This document shows, one piece after another, positions 12,321-24,609 of a stretch of 64,000 nt of DNA. Location of the stretch: the NCBI GenBank assembly GCA_018873245.2, contig JAEMBT020000005.1:4016001-4080000 (forward strand). The letters are read 5' to 3'. Numbering within the stretch: the first letter of the stretch is position 1; every line of letters begins with the position of its first letter. The DNA comes from Archegozetes longisetosus (taxonomy: Eukaryota > Arthropoda > Arachnida > Sarcoptiformes > Trhypochthoniidae). Both the position numbers and the translations under genes were made by a program. Under the pieces are notes generated by a model. It was not told the DNA's origin. It searched no databases and saw only the letters and a program-made list of their open reading frames with translations.

Positions 12321-14532
12321 TGACAGCTATTATTCTGAAATCTACGTTTCAAATAATTATTCAGTAATCAATTATTTTAATCGAAAGCGTTGCACAAATT
12401 TCAGCTTGTGCAGCTTCTGTCCTAACACACAGTTCAAATATTCTTCAACTTAAGTATTGAGTGTGAGTTTCACACAACATTCACTTTATGTCATTCTTTT
12501 GGTTAACACTTCCAGCCTTTTCATAAATAACACCTAAGTTTTAGCCAAAGTGTCACTTCACTCAGGACTAACTTGAATCACTTCAGGTCCAACTTGAAGA
12601 CTATCCATAAACAAAATTGAATCTAGAGTTATTACTTGAGTTTTGTGAATATGAAATTTTGACTTGAGTTATAACTTTTCAAGTTACTGCTTAAGTCGTG
12701 TTTATGAGTAAGGCTGTTAATAGTGTAATACTGTATTACTATTTAATAGATCATAAGTTGTTAATTCTAAACTTTAATTATATTAAGTTATGTAATTGAA
12801 CACGTTTTTGCACAAATTAAATAAAACTTAATTTATTTTAAGATTGACTTACGCTCAAAGTTAATACTTTGGATAAACTCCTATTAATTGCACAGACCTA
12901 ATAATAGAAGTGTGTTTTATTAGTAGAAACTGATAAGAATTGTTTGCAAAGTATGAAATAAAAGTTTTAGGAAATGATCATAGTATGGAATGGATACTTT
13001 AGAAAGCGATAAATTCTTATACTCCTGCTTTTGAGATGCACTTATATAAGTTATTACTAATAAGATGAAACACTGATATTAGCCTGTCTGTGCAAACACT
13101 TTATAAATCGTACCAAATATTTAAAGATAGCTGATATTCAACCTTTAAAGATGAAATCTCTTAACTTTGAAAGCTTCTTTTGCATCAAAATCTAATGGCT
13201 ATTGCAATAAAAAATATCAATTCCTTTAACCCGTCAGTCAACATGATTAAAACAAACAGCACATTTGTAGAAAATTAAAGTCACAATAAAGATTAACACT
13301 AACTGTTATGACTCTCATGCAAACCTTGGTAGATCTCTCAATTCAAATATTTCCAATATTTAATTTCAAGCTTAGTTTTTCAACCTCAAAAATAATTGAT
13401 GAGCAAAACTTTTTGAAATTTTTCGGAGTAAACTGTGCATTCAGTTCAGTATGAAATGGGTTGAATAAAGTTTTAGTTACTCTAATATGATTCTCGAAGT
13501 TGATCGCTTAGTAGTTTAATAGTTAAATTGCTAGTTTTGGTTGAGGTAGCCCTAAAGAACATATCAGATCATTCAGTATATAAGTGTAAGTTTAATAGTA
13601 ACTTAGTCTTTTCCATTTAATTCATAACTTATCTATAACTCAGATGGTTATTCTATGAATTCAAATGTCATGTTTTGTCAATGTTAGGTTTAGTCCAAAA
13701 AGTTTTGGGGCCCAACATATGTTCATCTAATGCATTGATCATTATTAAATTCATGTTTACGGCAAAGTCTATTGATTAACTGTCTATCATGTTGTTTTTA
13801 CTTTAAACTTGGAAATTTCTTGGATAATGCTATAAAATTCAGTCTATTAAGTTGAATGCTTGGCCAAAAATATGAACAAACCATCTACCAGTACTAGTAC
13901 TATACGAAACTTTTCACATCAATAAAGTTGTTCAGTTGAAAATATTTGTCTAAAAGGATGTTTTATAAGGATGTTGTGACACGGAGTCGAAAACGTGAAC
14001 TTTTGGCTCGGTTTTAAAACACTTTACGGCGACATTTGAACTGAAGGCGTTCTTTCCTGTTATTTTGTAAAGTTTGTAAACTCCGTAAACTTTGTCTACT
14101 TTCAAACCTTGTTTTGCTCTAGAAATCATCTCAAGCTTTCTATGCACTCAATTTACTCTAAGCGCTCAATGAATATTTAGACGGGGCTCTGACTTTAATC
14201 TAATTGATTTTAATCTTAATTTTTAATACATGTCAGTTCTTATTTCAATACAACTTAGTAAATGATAAGTTAAGCACATATTTATATTAATAGTCATTAA
14301 AATAGAAACTAATTTCTAAACTTTTTTGTTTGATAAGAAAATACTTTACACAAATTACGTCTGCAATCAATAGAGATAATGGTTTGGATCGAAATCCAAA
14401 TGTTTTGATTTGTTTGGTTAAGTTTAGTATTTGGCTGAATTTGTAATTATTTACAAATGTTGTCAATATTTACGAGATGATAGTTGCTCAGATGCATTTA
14501 TTTATAAACCAATAAGTAGACATAAATAGGAA
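12321..14532. other. Intergenic between NRARP-like gene and Arp8
   Basis: AT-rich DNA with no long open frame, no recognisable coding similarity and no strong repeat. It presumably contains the NRARP-like 3' UTR on the left and the Arp8 promoter on the right. The reverse open frame at 13950-14147 looks like chance. Confidence 0.5.
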
Positions 14533-16917
14533 ATGGAGACAACGTCTCAATCGATTTCTCCGAATTTGCCGAACGAAGAAAATAACCCATCAATAGATTC
14601 ATCGAAGATATTAGTAATCAATTGTGGGTCTCTTTTCTTACGCATCGGAAGAGCTTCTGATCCCAGCCCTAAAACCATATATCATGTGATCGCACGAAGA
14701 AATAGATGTCGCAACCGAGTCGTTCCTCAAGAAGACCCGTTCCTCGTCCCAACTCTTAAGATTGACAAAGAACTCAATAAGAGTTTGACTGACAGTCAGA
14801 ACGCAGTCATCAATACATTGAGTTCTTGTCTGACATCAAGCGGTCATTTGAGAACTACTACAACTAAAGAAAAGATCATTGATTTCAATAAGAAATCAAA
14901 ACCTGTTTTATTGCCTAAAAATAATTCAAATATAAGACAATGGACTCAATCGGTTGCCAACAGAGATGTGATTATAGGAGAAGAAGTCTTGTTTTTGAAA
15001 CCGACCGAACCCTTCCATATTCGATGGCCTATCAGAAGGTCTTATAATCTATTTTGTAAACTTATAGTTTATATTTTCAAACCTTTATTTCTAGTAATAT
15101 TTAAATTAGGGGTCGTTTGAATGTGAACAACGGTTTAGGCGGTTCTCTAACGAGTGTCATTTCGGATTTGGAATCCATTTGGTCTCTGGCTATTGAAAGA
15201 TATTTGGAAATATCTTTAAATCAATTGAATCAGTATCGAGTGGTTCTCATCATACCTGATGTTTACAATAGAAATCATGTTAAATATCTGATTGACTTAC
15301 TATTGAATAGCATGCGATTTGAGGGATGTTTTGTTATTCATGAAGGTATTGATGAGATATATCGGAAACTATATCAATAAGACAAATTAATCAGTATTTA
15401 AATTCCAATATAATAGCCGTTTGTGCGAGTTTTGGAGCTGGACTTTCGTTTGCGTGTGTGGTTGATGTCGGCGATCAAAAAACAAGTATTTGTTGTGTTG
15501 AAGACGGATTCGCCTCGAGAAACACTCGTTTAACTCTTGACTATGGAGGAAGTGATATAACACAACTCTTCCATTATCTACTAAAACAAAGAGGTTTTCC
15601 TTATTCCGAATGCAAACCTGAATCACGAATCGGTGGGATGTTATTACAAGAACTCAAAGAAAACTATTGTCATCTGAATTTAGACATTTGTGGTCCTCAA
15701 CAAAAACAATTTCAAGTGAGAATTCCCGATCAGCCAATCCTTAACTACACACTTTTAGTCGGAGACGAATGTCTTTTAGCACCTTTGGCTCTGTTTCATC
15801 CGGAATTGTTAGCCCTGACAATGACTAGTGGAAAAAAGATGCAAATTCTTAATAGAAATGAAGGACATCCTGACGATCCCTTCGATGAAAACTATTTGAT
15901 TCAAACCAAAAGAAAATATGGTGAAAGTAATGAAAATTCGGGTCAAACAAATGATCCGAATACTAATGAACAGGGAGTTATCGATATCGATGATTTGGAT
16001 GCCTGTGAAGTGACCACCAATGATAAAGAAATTAATAGCGATCAACAATTGTTAGGTATCGATCAGGCGATTCTTCAATGCATCGATCAGTGCGACACTG
16101 ATGAAATCAAAAAGAGGTATTTATTGTTCAATATATCTAAGTGAAAATCATTTAACTTTTTCATTTACATGTATTTAAAAATTAAGATTTAATGAAAAGA
16201 TTCATTATATTTATGTGTAGTTCCAGAAATAATTTTGATTTCAAATTTAGTTCTGCCACAGAGTTTATTAGCAAAGCTATTGCTTGTTCTTCGATAAGTT
16301 CTGATCTGAATTGACGCAATCATTTATGGCAAATATTTTTTATAGAATTTATCTTCTGTTGGATAATCTTCAAAAATTTTGTTGCTATCATTATTTTTTT
16401 TACTATTAATGTTATTTAAGTTTTCAGAGAATTTTTATGAGACTCCTAAAGGAATTGAATTACTGTTTTTATAGATATGAGCAAATGTTAGGCATTTATT
16501 TTATTTGTTATATTAATAATTCTTAAAATATTTGAAGAAACGGTGAGTCAGTTGTGTTTAGAGTATTTTACTTTTAAAAGTATATTATTCATAATGAAAT
16601 ATTTAACTGTTGCTAATCGATCAATTGTTTTATGAAGAATGTACAGCTGTATACTATTAGTTGGCGGAGGAATCGATTTTCCTGGAATTGAGAAATGGCT
16701 TCAAAGCAGACTATCTCTACAAATACCAGTTCAATATCGTGGACAGAATATCGAGATTGTAGTCAAACCTAAAGATATGGACTCAAAGATAGTGACCTGG
16801 AAGGGAGCAGCGGTTATGAGCTTACTCGATACAGCACAAGAAATGTGGATCAGTTCGGATCAGTGGACAAAATTTGGTTTAAGACTATTGAGAGAAAAAG
16901 CATCGTTTGTGTTCTAA
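14533..16917 (+). CDS. Arp8: Actin-related protein 8 (INO80 complex subunit)
   Basis: Four exons, 14533-15038, 15110-15345, 15417-16116 and 16638-16917 (1722 nt, 573 aa; human about 624). Diagnostic blocks in order: RIGRASDP and HVIARR near the N-terminus, FHIRWPIRRGRLN across the first junction, GGSLTSVISDLESIWS, VVLIIPDVYNRNHVK, VDVGDQKTSICCVEDG, RNTRLTLDYGGSD, MYSCILLVGGG, KDMDSKIVTWKGAAV and LRLLREKASFVF at the C-terminus. Arp8 is a nuclear actin fold that binds nucleosomes and DNA in the INO80 chromatin-remodelling module. The acidic linker (residues about 410-480) before MYSCILLVGGG is the most divergent part, as in other Arp8s. The last intron (521 nt) is much longer than the other two (71 nt each). 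An AATAAA at 16961 lies 44 nt past the stop. Confidence 0.95.
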
Positions 16918-16960
16918 TCAAACTTTTGTATAAAAATTTTATTCGCTTTCAAAGCCCTCT

Positions 16961-16966
16961 AATAAA
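16961..16966 (+). terminator. Poly(A) signal AATAAA, Arp8
   Basis: AATAAA 44 nt downstream of the Arp8 stop codon, followed within 30 nt by two further AATAAA-type hexamers. Position fits a short 3' UTR. Confidence 0.5.
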
Positions 16967-17228
16967 TGATGTAAATTAAATAAAATAAATCACAGTAACT
17001 GAATTGAGAAAAAATTCTGACTATATTATGGAATGTAATGTTGCAAATCTAGTTCTTCGATAATACTTAATGAGTTTAACAGTTGGACGTCCGCCACGTT
17101 TTAGGTTAATTCAACCTTGTTTAATAGTTAGGAAAAGTTTTCTCTGATTATAAAAAGTCAAATATATACATTAAACATGATAAAGCTTATGTGAAATTTG
17201 TTACAATAAGTATTACCTAACCTTAACT

Positions 17229-18117
17229 AAAGGAGAATGCCCATTTTGTCCCGACGGGTGCGCCGCAGCTCCACTTATGTAAATTGATAGATCTCAACGT
17301 GTACTCAAATAATTTATGTTTTAGCCTAATCGGGACATCCCTGTGGCCCCTAGTGGCCATAAAAGTTATATTTAACGCATGCATTTTTTGCAATTTTTAA
17401 AATTAAATGAGCGAAATGAAATATATTTCCAGTTTGAATATACAACAAAGAACAAAATAATAAAAACAAAACAATGAAAGCAAAGCAAGTTGTAAAGAAC
17501 GAAAGCAAAAATGACTCGTTAAAACCTAAAGCGTCTGCAACCTCGGCTGACGGCATTGACCAGGAGGAAGACTGTAGCATACTTGTCATTGGAGACCTTC
17601 TACCTAAATTTTCAGCGTGGGCTTTATTTGAGAGGGTACCGTCCGAGACCCTCCTATGTGTGTCCCGAGACATGAAAAACTAAACTGTTCGCAAATATCT
17701 TTTGAATAAAAAATGATATCCATATGAGATGGACATTACTCGACTCAGCTCTTTATTCTCCACTAAATGATGCCACGTTCGTAGAGATCGGCCAACGAAA
17801 AATGGACCAGTAGCTAATTGAGAATAACTCTGTAACCTTTGACCTCCACACTTCGAAACCAGGCTATTTGGATTCTACTCATCATTCTAAGTCGAACGAC
17901 ACCAAATTCATCAAAATCCGAACTGTGACCACTTCGGTACAAGCGCAAAATGCATCTGTTGGTCATAAATTTGATGGTCACTACAGGCCAAAGGGATGTC
18001 CGAATAGAGCTAAAACCCATATATTATTTTATTACTCGTTGAGATCTGTCAATTGACATAGGTTGCGCTGCGGCGCACTGAAGATACAAAATGCAAAGGG
18101 TCTGGGCATTCTCCTTT
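17229..18117. mobile_element. Non-autonomous inverted-repeat element, ~890 bp
   Basis: The ends are inverted copies: aaaggagaatgccca at the left and tgggcattctccttt at the right. Similarity continues inward for ~165 bp (17229-17395 against 17945-18117), with an indel after the first 15 bases. Shared internal landmarks include gtgcgccgcag, gatctcaacg, ggacatccct and gatgcatttt-type blocks. The interior has a 69-codon open frame at 17474-17683 (MKAKQVVKNE... SRDMKN) that I do not recognise, and no transposase. I could not define a target duplication with confidence. It is a MITE or foldback-type element of unknown superfamily. Confidence 0.75.
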
Positions 18118-19990
18118 CGAGTAATAGCTTTCTAGAAATGAAAAGAAAAAATTTTCAAAAACTACATTTATGTATTCAAAATTAATTATTCATTAACAAA
18201 ATGAGTTTATCTCATTAGTTATGTAGTTATATAAATCTGACTTTGAAAATGCGTAGAAGTCAAATTATCAAAAGAATTTGTAAAACATTATATAGATAAT
18301 ATTGTATTGATTGTGAGTATAATTCAGGATACTCTTTGAGAAATTAGTAGTTGTCAATATTAAGATAATCACCTCTTACTAGACCAACAACCGAACATCA
18401 GCTATCAAAGAAGCGACTTTCACGGCAGTTTCTTTATGAGTATACTTAAGTTGTGTATTGATGGTAAGGCTAAAATGAAAAAAATTAATTTTTTGCATCA
18501 AATATTTTTTATTAGAAACTTTTATGCAAATACATACTCATCAAAATAATTTGGTATACATCTGTTTTACTTACTGAGTTTTATAGTTTGAAAAATCAAA
18601 ACTAATAAACAATGTTTACTAGTTTAAGGAAGCTATTTTATAAACATATTTATTTATTAATTTCGATTTTTGGAACTATAAAATTCCGTTAATAACTCAA
18701 ATATAAAAATAATTATGAAATAAACATATTTTGTATAAAAATTTTGTCTAAAAAGTATTTGATTTAAGAGAATGAGGTAGTTTATTTAAACTTATTGATT
18801 TAATGCTCAAACTAATGATAAAACTTTAGATTCTGACCCAACTATTGTAGAATTCAAACAAATACTCAAGTTTGTTGAAAGACTTTTGTCACTCGTTTCA
18901 TCTTTCAAATATACTATAAGAAATTTAAAGTCTACTAAATATAAAAGATTCGGCAAATATTTTAGTAAATATTTTTCAAGCTTTGCCTTAAGATTTTGAC
19001 AAGTTTTATTTTAATTCGGATATTTATTAAATTTTGCATTCTGAATAGACTGTGGAGAAAATTTCGATTGGTTTCGTAATTATTATATTTGAAGTGATCT
19101 TTAGAAGTCCTGGTACAAGTAGTTACTGAAAAATTGAATTTATTAATGATGCATATATAATAAAATAGGACGTACGAGTCGTTCTGGTACATAAAATTAG
19201 AGACTGACACATAGAAGAAATAGAATTATTTTCGTTAGTAGATAAGCTAGTGACAGATGTTATAGTAATAATCAAAATGTTGACTTCTCGTATAAATACT
19301 GTCACAATTATTTTTGTGACTCGGGATCTCGTCAAGAATGAAAAACTCGATTTAATTTTTCGTGTAGAGTTCTTCATTTTGTGTAATTTTACTAGAGTAA
19401 AGATTTGAAATCAGGGGCCTCGATGTAAGGTTCCAAATCTTCTTTACCTAATTCTCCATCTAAGAGTCTGGCTGGACTCAATAGAGAATATCATGTGTAC
19501 CTATCATGCATTAAAGAAAGTTCACAACTTTGTATATTACTTACCTAAGGTGGAAATAAAGTTGATAGAAATGAAGAAAATGATTATCTATTTTTCAAGA
19601 ATTTTATCATGCATAACGTGAAGTTACAAAGCATAACTAAGATATTACTGAAGCCCCTTATAATGACTTTCTCTCCCTTTATATACTTTTCTTTGGTTTC
19701 CCACATTTCTCTAAATTTAAAACTAAAGATACATTTTTTGATTGTTTATTTATACGAAAGTTAAATCATACTATATTGGGTCATTTTAAAGAGAAAGTCA
19801 TTACAGAAAGTGTTATAAATCATTGGACTTTTTAAGAGCTAATTACAAAAAGTGTTAGTGCAAAGCCTCTTCAAACCAATAACTAAGATATTTTGGTATT
19901 CTATATTTAATAAACATATATATTTCACAATACTTATACATTTTCAAAATAATAGCGAATACAAACTAAAATTTTATCTTTAATATCAAA
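18118..19990. other. Intergenic before the ionotropic receptor; nothing recognised
   Basis: AT-rich interval with only short chance open frames on both strands. A missing 5' exon of the receptor gene could lie here, because the first exon I can see has no signal peptide, but I could not identify one. Confidence 0.4.
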
Positions 19991-21697
19991 ATGGACCACT
20001 CAATAGAAAGTGCCTGCTTCAATATGAATTTCGATCAGACCATGAGTTTGGGATCAAACCAGACTGAGAAGAGTAATGAAGTCATTACATTGGTGGATGG
20101 TTGGAGTCCACCACTAATCTTTAATTTGACAAACTTATTGTGTGGTCCTATTGCTAAAACGTTTGGAGAACTTTCCAGAATATATGGCTGTAAGTATTGA
20201 ATTTTATTTAATCTTTTTGCATTTATAACTGATCGAGTTCTAAAGATTTAAAATTAAACTTAAGAAAAGAGTGAAAATTAGACTGAACTATAATATCACT
20301 GGTTAAAAGTTTCATAAAATATTAATACTAAACAATCAAATTAACTTATCTGACAAGTCTTTAATGAACTAAGATCATTAATCTCAAAATAAAATTAAAA
20401 TTTTCATAGATTAAAAAGGGTACAGTTTAATTTTGATTTCTTAACACTTGTGGATGAGATTAATACAAGTAATGCGAGCGTATTTTTGCATCCGTTGAAT
20501 GCATATACAGTGGATATGGTTGACGAGACATTTGGTGATTCTTACATTACATTAAGCAGACCAATTGATATTGAATCCGAAAGACATATTTTATCTAAAA
20601 TCGAAACAGGAGAACGTGATGTCTTTGAATTCATACAAGGCTTTGATTGTTCTACTTGGATCGCACTTTTTCTTTCAATGCCTTTAATACCATTAACCAT
20701 CGCTCTTATCGATAAGACATTTAATGGATTCTTCGCTAATCTATGGAATTACTCGTATTTCAGTCTATCTGAAACGATCCCACGAATGCCTAGATCTTCA
20801 TTAAAGAGATTCGTTATATCTTTCTGGTTATTAGCGTGCGTTGTGTTGCTTGGAGGATATGGAGGTGTTCTTAGAGATTTCTTCATAAAACCAACTGCAG
20901 TTAAACTAATCGATTCGTGGCAAGATCTCTATGAAAACAAAGAATTAAGGATCGCAACATTTCAGATTTCATATATCTGTAATTTCGCTAGCAAACAATT
21001 TGATGGTGAGATAGCCCTCGATTTCTCACAAAGAATCGATATCACTTATGAATCGTATAATAGAGCTGTTCAATACTTCTATGAACAGATAGCTTCTGGC
21101 AAATACGTGATATCGTTGCCTAAGTATTACCTAATTGACTTGCCGATATATCTAAAAGATACGACAGGATTAAGCGAAGTTCATAAATTTCACATATCTC
21201 GATCGGGAGGCATTGTTACACCAGTTTTTCTACCAATGAAGAAACCATTGAATAAGACCATCAAGACAGATATCGACAACGTGTGAGTATATTTTTAATG
21301 GGTCACTTTTATTGATATAAAAAAAATTTTTAAAAATATTTAGAAAAAATTAATTGCTTTGAGTTAAATTGCATGTGGTCAAATCGAACAGCTTCATAAT
21401 ATTCGTAATTATGATGAACTTTAAAGTTAAATACATGATTAATAAAATTAGTTATATTTGAACTTTCAATCTGAACCATTTTTTTGTAGAATCTCGAGAG
21501 CGTTCGAATCTGGATTATTCATCAAATGGAAAGCAGATGCAGAAAGATTGAAGTATCGCTACTTATACAGAGAAAGTTCTGAAAAGAAATTGGGGACCGA
21601 AGTTATATCACTCTACAGAATCGATAGCGTATTCATCTTCTGGTCGATTGGCATTACAATCGCTATTCTGGTTTTCATGATCAAAGTTTTGCCGTAA
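19991..21697 (+). CDS. Divergent ionotropic glutamate-receptor-like protein (IR family), junction unresolved
   Basis: Recognisable exons are 19991-20189, 20410-21282 and 21490-21697. Exon 1 has a ligand-binding S1-type stretch (VITLVDGWSPPLIFN, then ELSRIYGC). Exon 2 has M1 (about WIALFLSMPLIPLTIALI), a pore segment, M3 (FVISFWLLACVVLLGGYGG) and S2. Exon 3 has the last helix FIFWSIGITIAILVFMIKVL and a short cytoplasmic end, the ordinary IR/iGluR order. The canonical M3 SYTANLAAF motif is replaced by a Gly-rich GGYGGVLRDFF. Exons 2 and 3 join in frame (GT|A). Exon 1 does not: the strong donor T|GTAAGT (phase 1) and the only plausible acceptor CATAG|ATTAAAA put exon 2 in the wrong frame. This may be a base-level error, an unseen mini-exon or a dead gene. 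Probable role is chemosensation; confidence is good for family and low for an intact product. Confidence 0.7.
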
Positions 21698-21761
21698 AAC
21701 AAGAAAGGCATCAGCAACAAAATACAAAATCTCAATTCGACTCGATCTAGTGTTTAGATAT

Positions 21762-23752
21762 ACAGTCAGTCCAAATAGGAATTCCGGGTGAATCTTAGCA
21801 ATCCCTGCTCGGGATGTTCCTATTGACCTATATTAAGAGTCATATGTCGTTGGAAAGGTCTCGTCAAGCTGAGTCCAACGATACCATAAATGATGACTTG
21901 TGACCTCGGCTTCGCCGACGGGTGACCTTTAACCTATGACCTATTATCACAATATTTAACCCCTACAACATACATATCGTTGGAAAGGTCTCGCCATAGT
22001 GAGCTTAACGATGCCAGATATGGTAACCTGTGACCTCCAGTTTACCGACGGGTGACCTCTGACCGAAATACTTAGCCCCTACAACATATATATCGTTGAA
22101 AAGGTCTCGATAAACTGAATACAATGATACCACTCACATCGCCTTGAGAATTTGAAAAATAAAACGAAATTTTTCACTGTTGAGCGCTCTGGGGAACTGC
22201 CCCACTGGGCACTGTCTGTGCCCTCTGCCCTTAGAACGGGGCGAGGATTCAATACACCTTGTTTTTCAGTTAATTAGAATTTGAATCTGATTCTTGATTC
22301 GAATCGTGGAATGTATCGTGATAAAATGGTGGACGATGAAGAGTGAGTCTATCTAAATAAAGAGCAGGTCCAGGATAAACTTTAACGACATCTTTCAGAA
22401 AATGTTTAAATCTTTGACCATAACGGTACTTTTCTATCCTTAAAATGAGCAAATTTGTATAAATATTTAGAAATGAATTGGTCAATGTATTTGTTTGAGC
22501 GATAAGATTTAATATTTTTTCAATTGTGCTCAACGGCTTTCAATATTTTGAGTGTTTATTTGTTTATCATCTGGACAGACAATATGAAAGCTGCGATTGA
22601 CACTATAATGGTCAAACAAGTGATGTTACCTAAGTGAAATGTATTTATAAACTGTAGCTGAATCGGTAACTAAGATTGAACCTGGCTAAACATAATTCCT
22701 AACTAAACAGTCAATAGCCGATACTGTTCTATTTGGGACTCTAAACATGAATGTTTCTTTCGTTAATCTGCATGTCCCACCTATGACCCGAATATGTTTT
22801 TCTCCTTCTAACATTCTGCCTCGCTTGTAATTACGATGAACAATATGAGTTTCGTCAATTTCGACAAAATGACTGAATATTTTGCCATCCTCATCATATA
22901 GACCTCCGATTTTACGTCCAGGTTGAGATAAGATGACCTCTTGAACTTTCCTGCAAGCAGAATACCAATCTAAATTGTATTTTTTCAGCATGACACACAA
23001 TTGCCGCTTGTCGATTAGTAAGCTCAGCTACAAATGCTAATACAATGCACAATGTTTCTCTTATTGAAAGTTTAGAACTTTCAAGTATGTTATGAAGTAG
23101 GAGAGAGATTTTCGACAAATTGGACAGCTATATATCTAATGCAATTTTTCTCTGAGCTTTAATAACAATCCATTCAGTATCAGAGTACTGGAGTACCATT
23201 AGCGATGAAAAGACTAAAAATTAAATTGAAACCCGCATTCCTTAACCTGTGGAAAGTAGATAAAGAAAATTATGATTGTCTATACTTTCTCAGAAGGGTA
23301 AACTATACAAACATTTGATCTTATAGGGAGATGATATAATTTGAGAATCGAAACTATTATGTTGAATAGGTCTCAAGATCACATGAGTGTTATCATTGTA
23401 TTCAGTTTGTCGAGACTTTTTCAACGGTATATATGTTGTAGGGGTTAAGTATTTCGGTCAGAGGTCAGAAGTCACCGGTCGGTAAACTCAGGGTCACAGG
23501 TTACCATGTCTGGCATCGTTGAGCTCTGTATGTCGAGACCTTTCTAACTATATGTATGTTGTAGGGGCTAAATATTGTGATAATAGGTGAGAGATCAAGG
23601 GTCACCCGTCGGCGAAGCCGAGGTCACAGGTCATCATGTATGGTATCGTTGGACTCAGCTTGACGAGACCTTTCCAACGACATATGACTCTTGGTATAGG
23701 TCAATAGGAACATCCCGAGCAGGGATTGGTAAGATTCACCCGAATAGACTGT
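21762..23752. mobile_element. Merlin-type DNA transposon with ~365 bp compound inverted repeats
   Basis: The two ends (21762-22130 and 23389-23752) are inverted copies, with near-identical cores such as caatccctgctcgggatgtt and catatgtcgttggaaaggtc. Each arm is itself three diverged direct repeats of a ~115-130 bp unit; tcgttggaaaggtctcg starts at 21847, 21977 and 22093, with matching reverse copies in the right arm. Between the arms lies a decayed IS1595/Merlin-like transposase. The left tip carries ~17 extra bases relative to the right. No convincing target duplication was seen. Confidence 0.85.
22390..23118 (-). pseudogene. Merlin (ISXO2-like) transposase relic
   Basis: Reverse-strand segments in shifting frames read, in order: a helical N-terminal part (ETLCIVLAFVAELTNRQAA), the core GRKIGGLYDEDGKIFSHFVE followed by IDETHIVHRNYKRGR (the first acidic residue of the DDE triad sits in IDE), then ILVTDSATVYKYISL (second Asp) and TQNIES with the W-type end degraded to a stop. 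This order and the VEIDET, TDS and TQNIES motifs are typical of Merlin/ISXO2-like transposases. At least four in-frame stops and one frameshift near 22990 show that it is dead. Confidence 0.85.
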
Positions 23753-24398
23753 TTTTCACTTGAAGTGAACTCTGAAATATGGTCTATTGAGCAACACTTT
23801 TGCAGATCTGATTCTCTATAGACAAACTCAGATTTTTCACAGTTTATTTCTGATGAATTTCGCTCATTAGATGTTTTTATTAAACTTTGAATAATGTATT
23901 TATCAGTTTTATTTTATTCGTTTTTAGAAGGTGAGAGTTTTGTTGAATTTTGTGTAAAAGAGTCAGTTATGCCAAATAAATGCTTTCTTCTTTCCGCAAA
24001 TTTAGGAATTCTTGTACTTTAAAATTTTACATAGACTTGAAATTTTTAGAAAAGAATTTTGAAAATATACACCGTTAAACCTATTATTTATGATAGAGAA
24101 TAGGCAACTACTAAATTGACTTGAATTAAAAGCACAAAACTTGAAAAATAACGAGTAAGTAAAAACTGAATAAAATGATCTCTTGAGTTATAGAAATCAT
24201 TGTTTAGAAGTAAGCACTAAACAGGTTTAGTATTTGTTCAAAGTTTAAGGAATTAATCCTTTGAGTCGGCTGACAATCCTTTTGGAAATTCATTGAAAAT
24301 TTTTATTTTACATCTATTGGGTCTAGTTTTTCCTTGCCTTTTGACGCCTTATGAATGCTTACGATAGATTTATATATTTCGATTCGTCTCGTGAAGTA
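23753..24398. other. Short spacer between two transposons
   Basis: AT-rich spacer between the Merlin-type and Tc1-like elements. No open frame or repeat is recognisable. Confidence 0.5.
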
Positions 24399-24609
24399 CA
24401 GTTGCCTAAGTTAGAGCGTGTAAATGAACTTATTATACACTTTCGTATCTCTTATCTTTATTTTACTCAATCTTTTGAATATAGTTTGAGTTCAAAAAAA
24501 TGTTAATATTAGAAAAGTTCAAACAATATTAAATTTATAATTGTTTTTAATTTTAATTAAATACAAATTAATAGAAAAAAATGAATAAAAAACTAATATC
24601 TGATATAAC

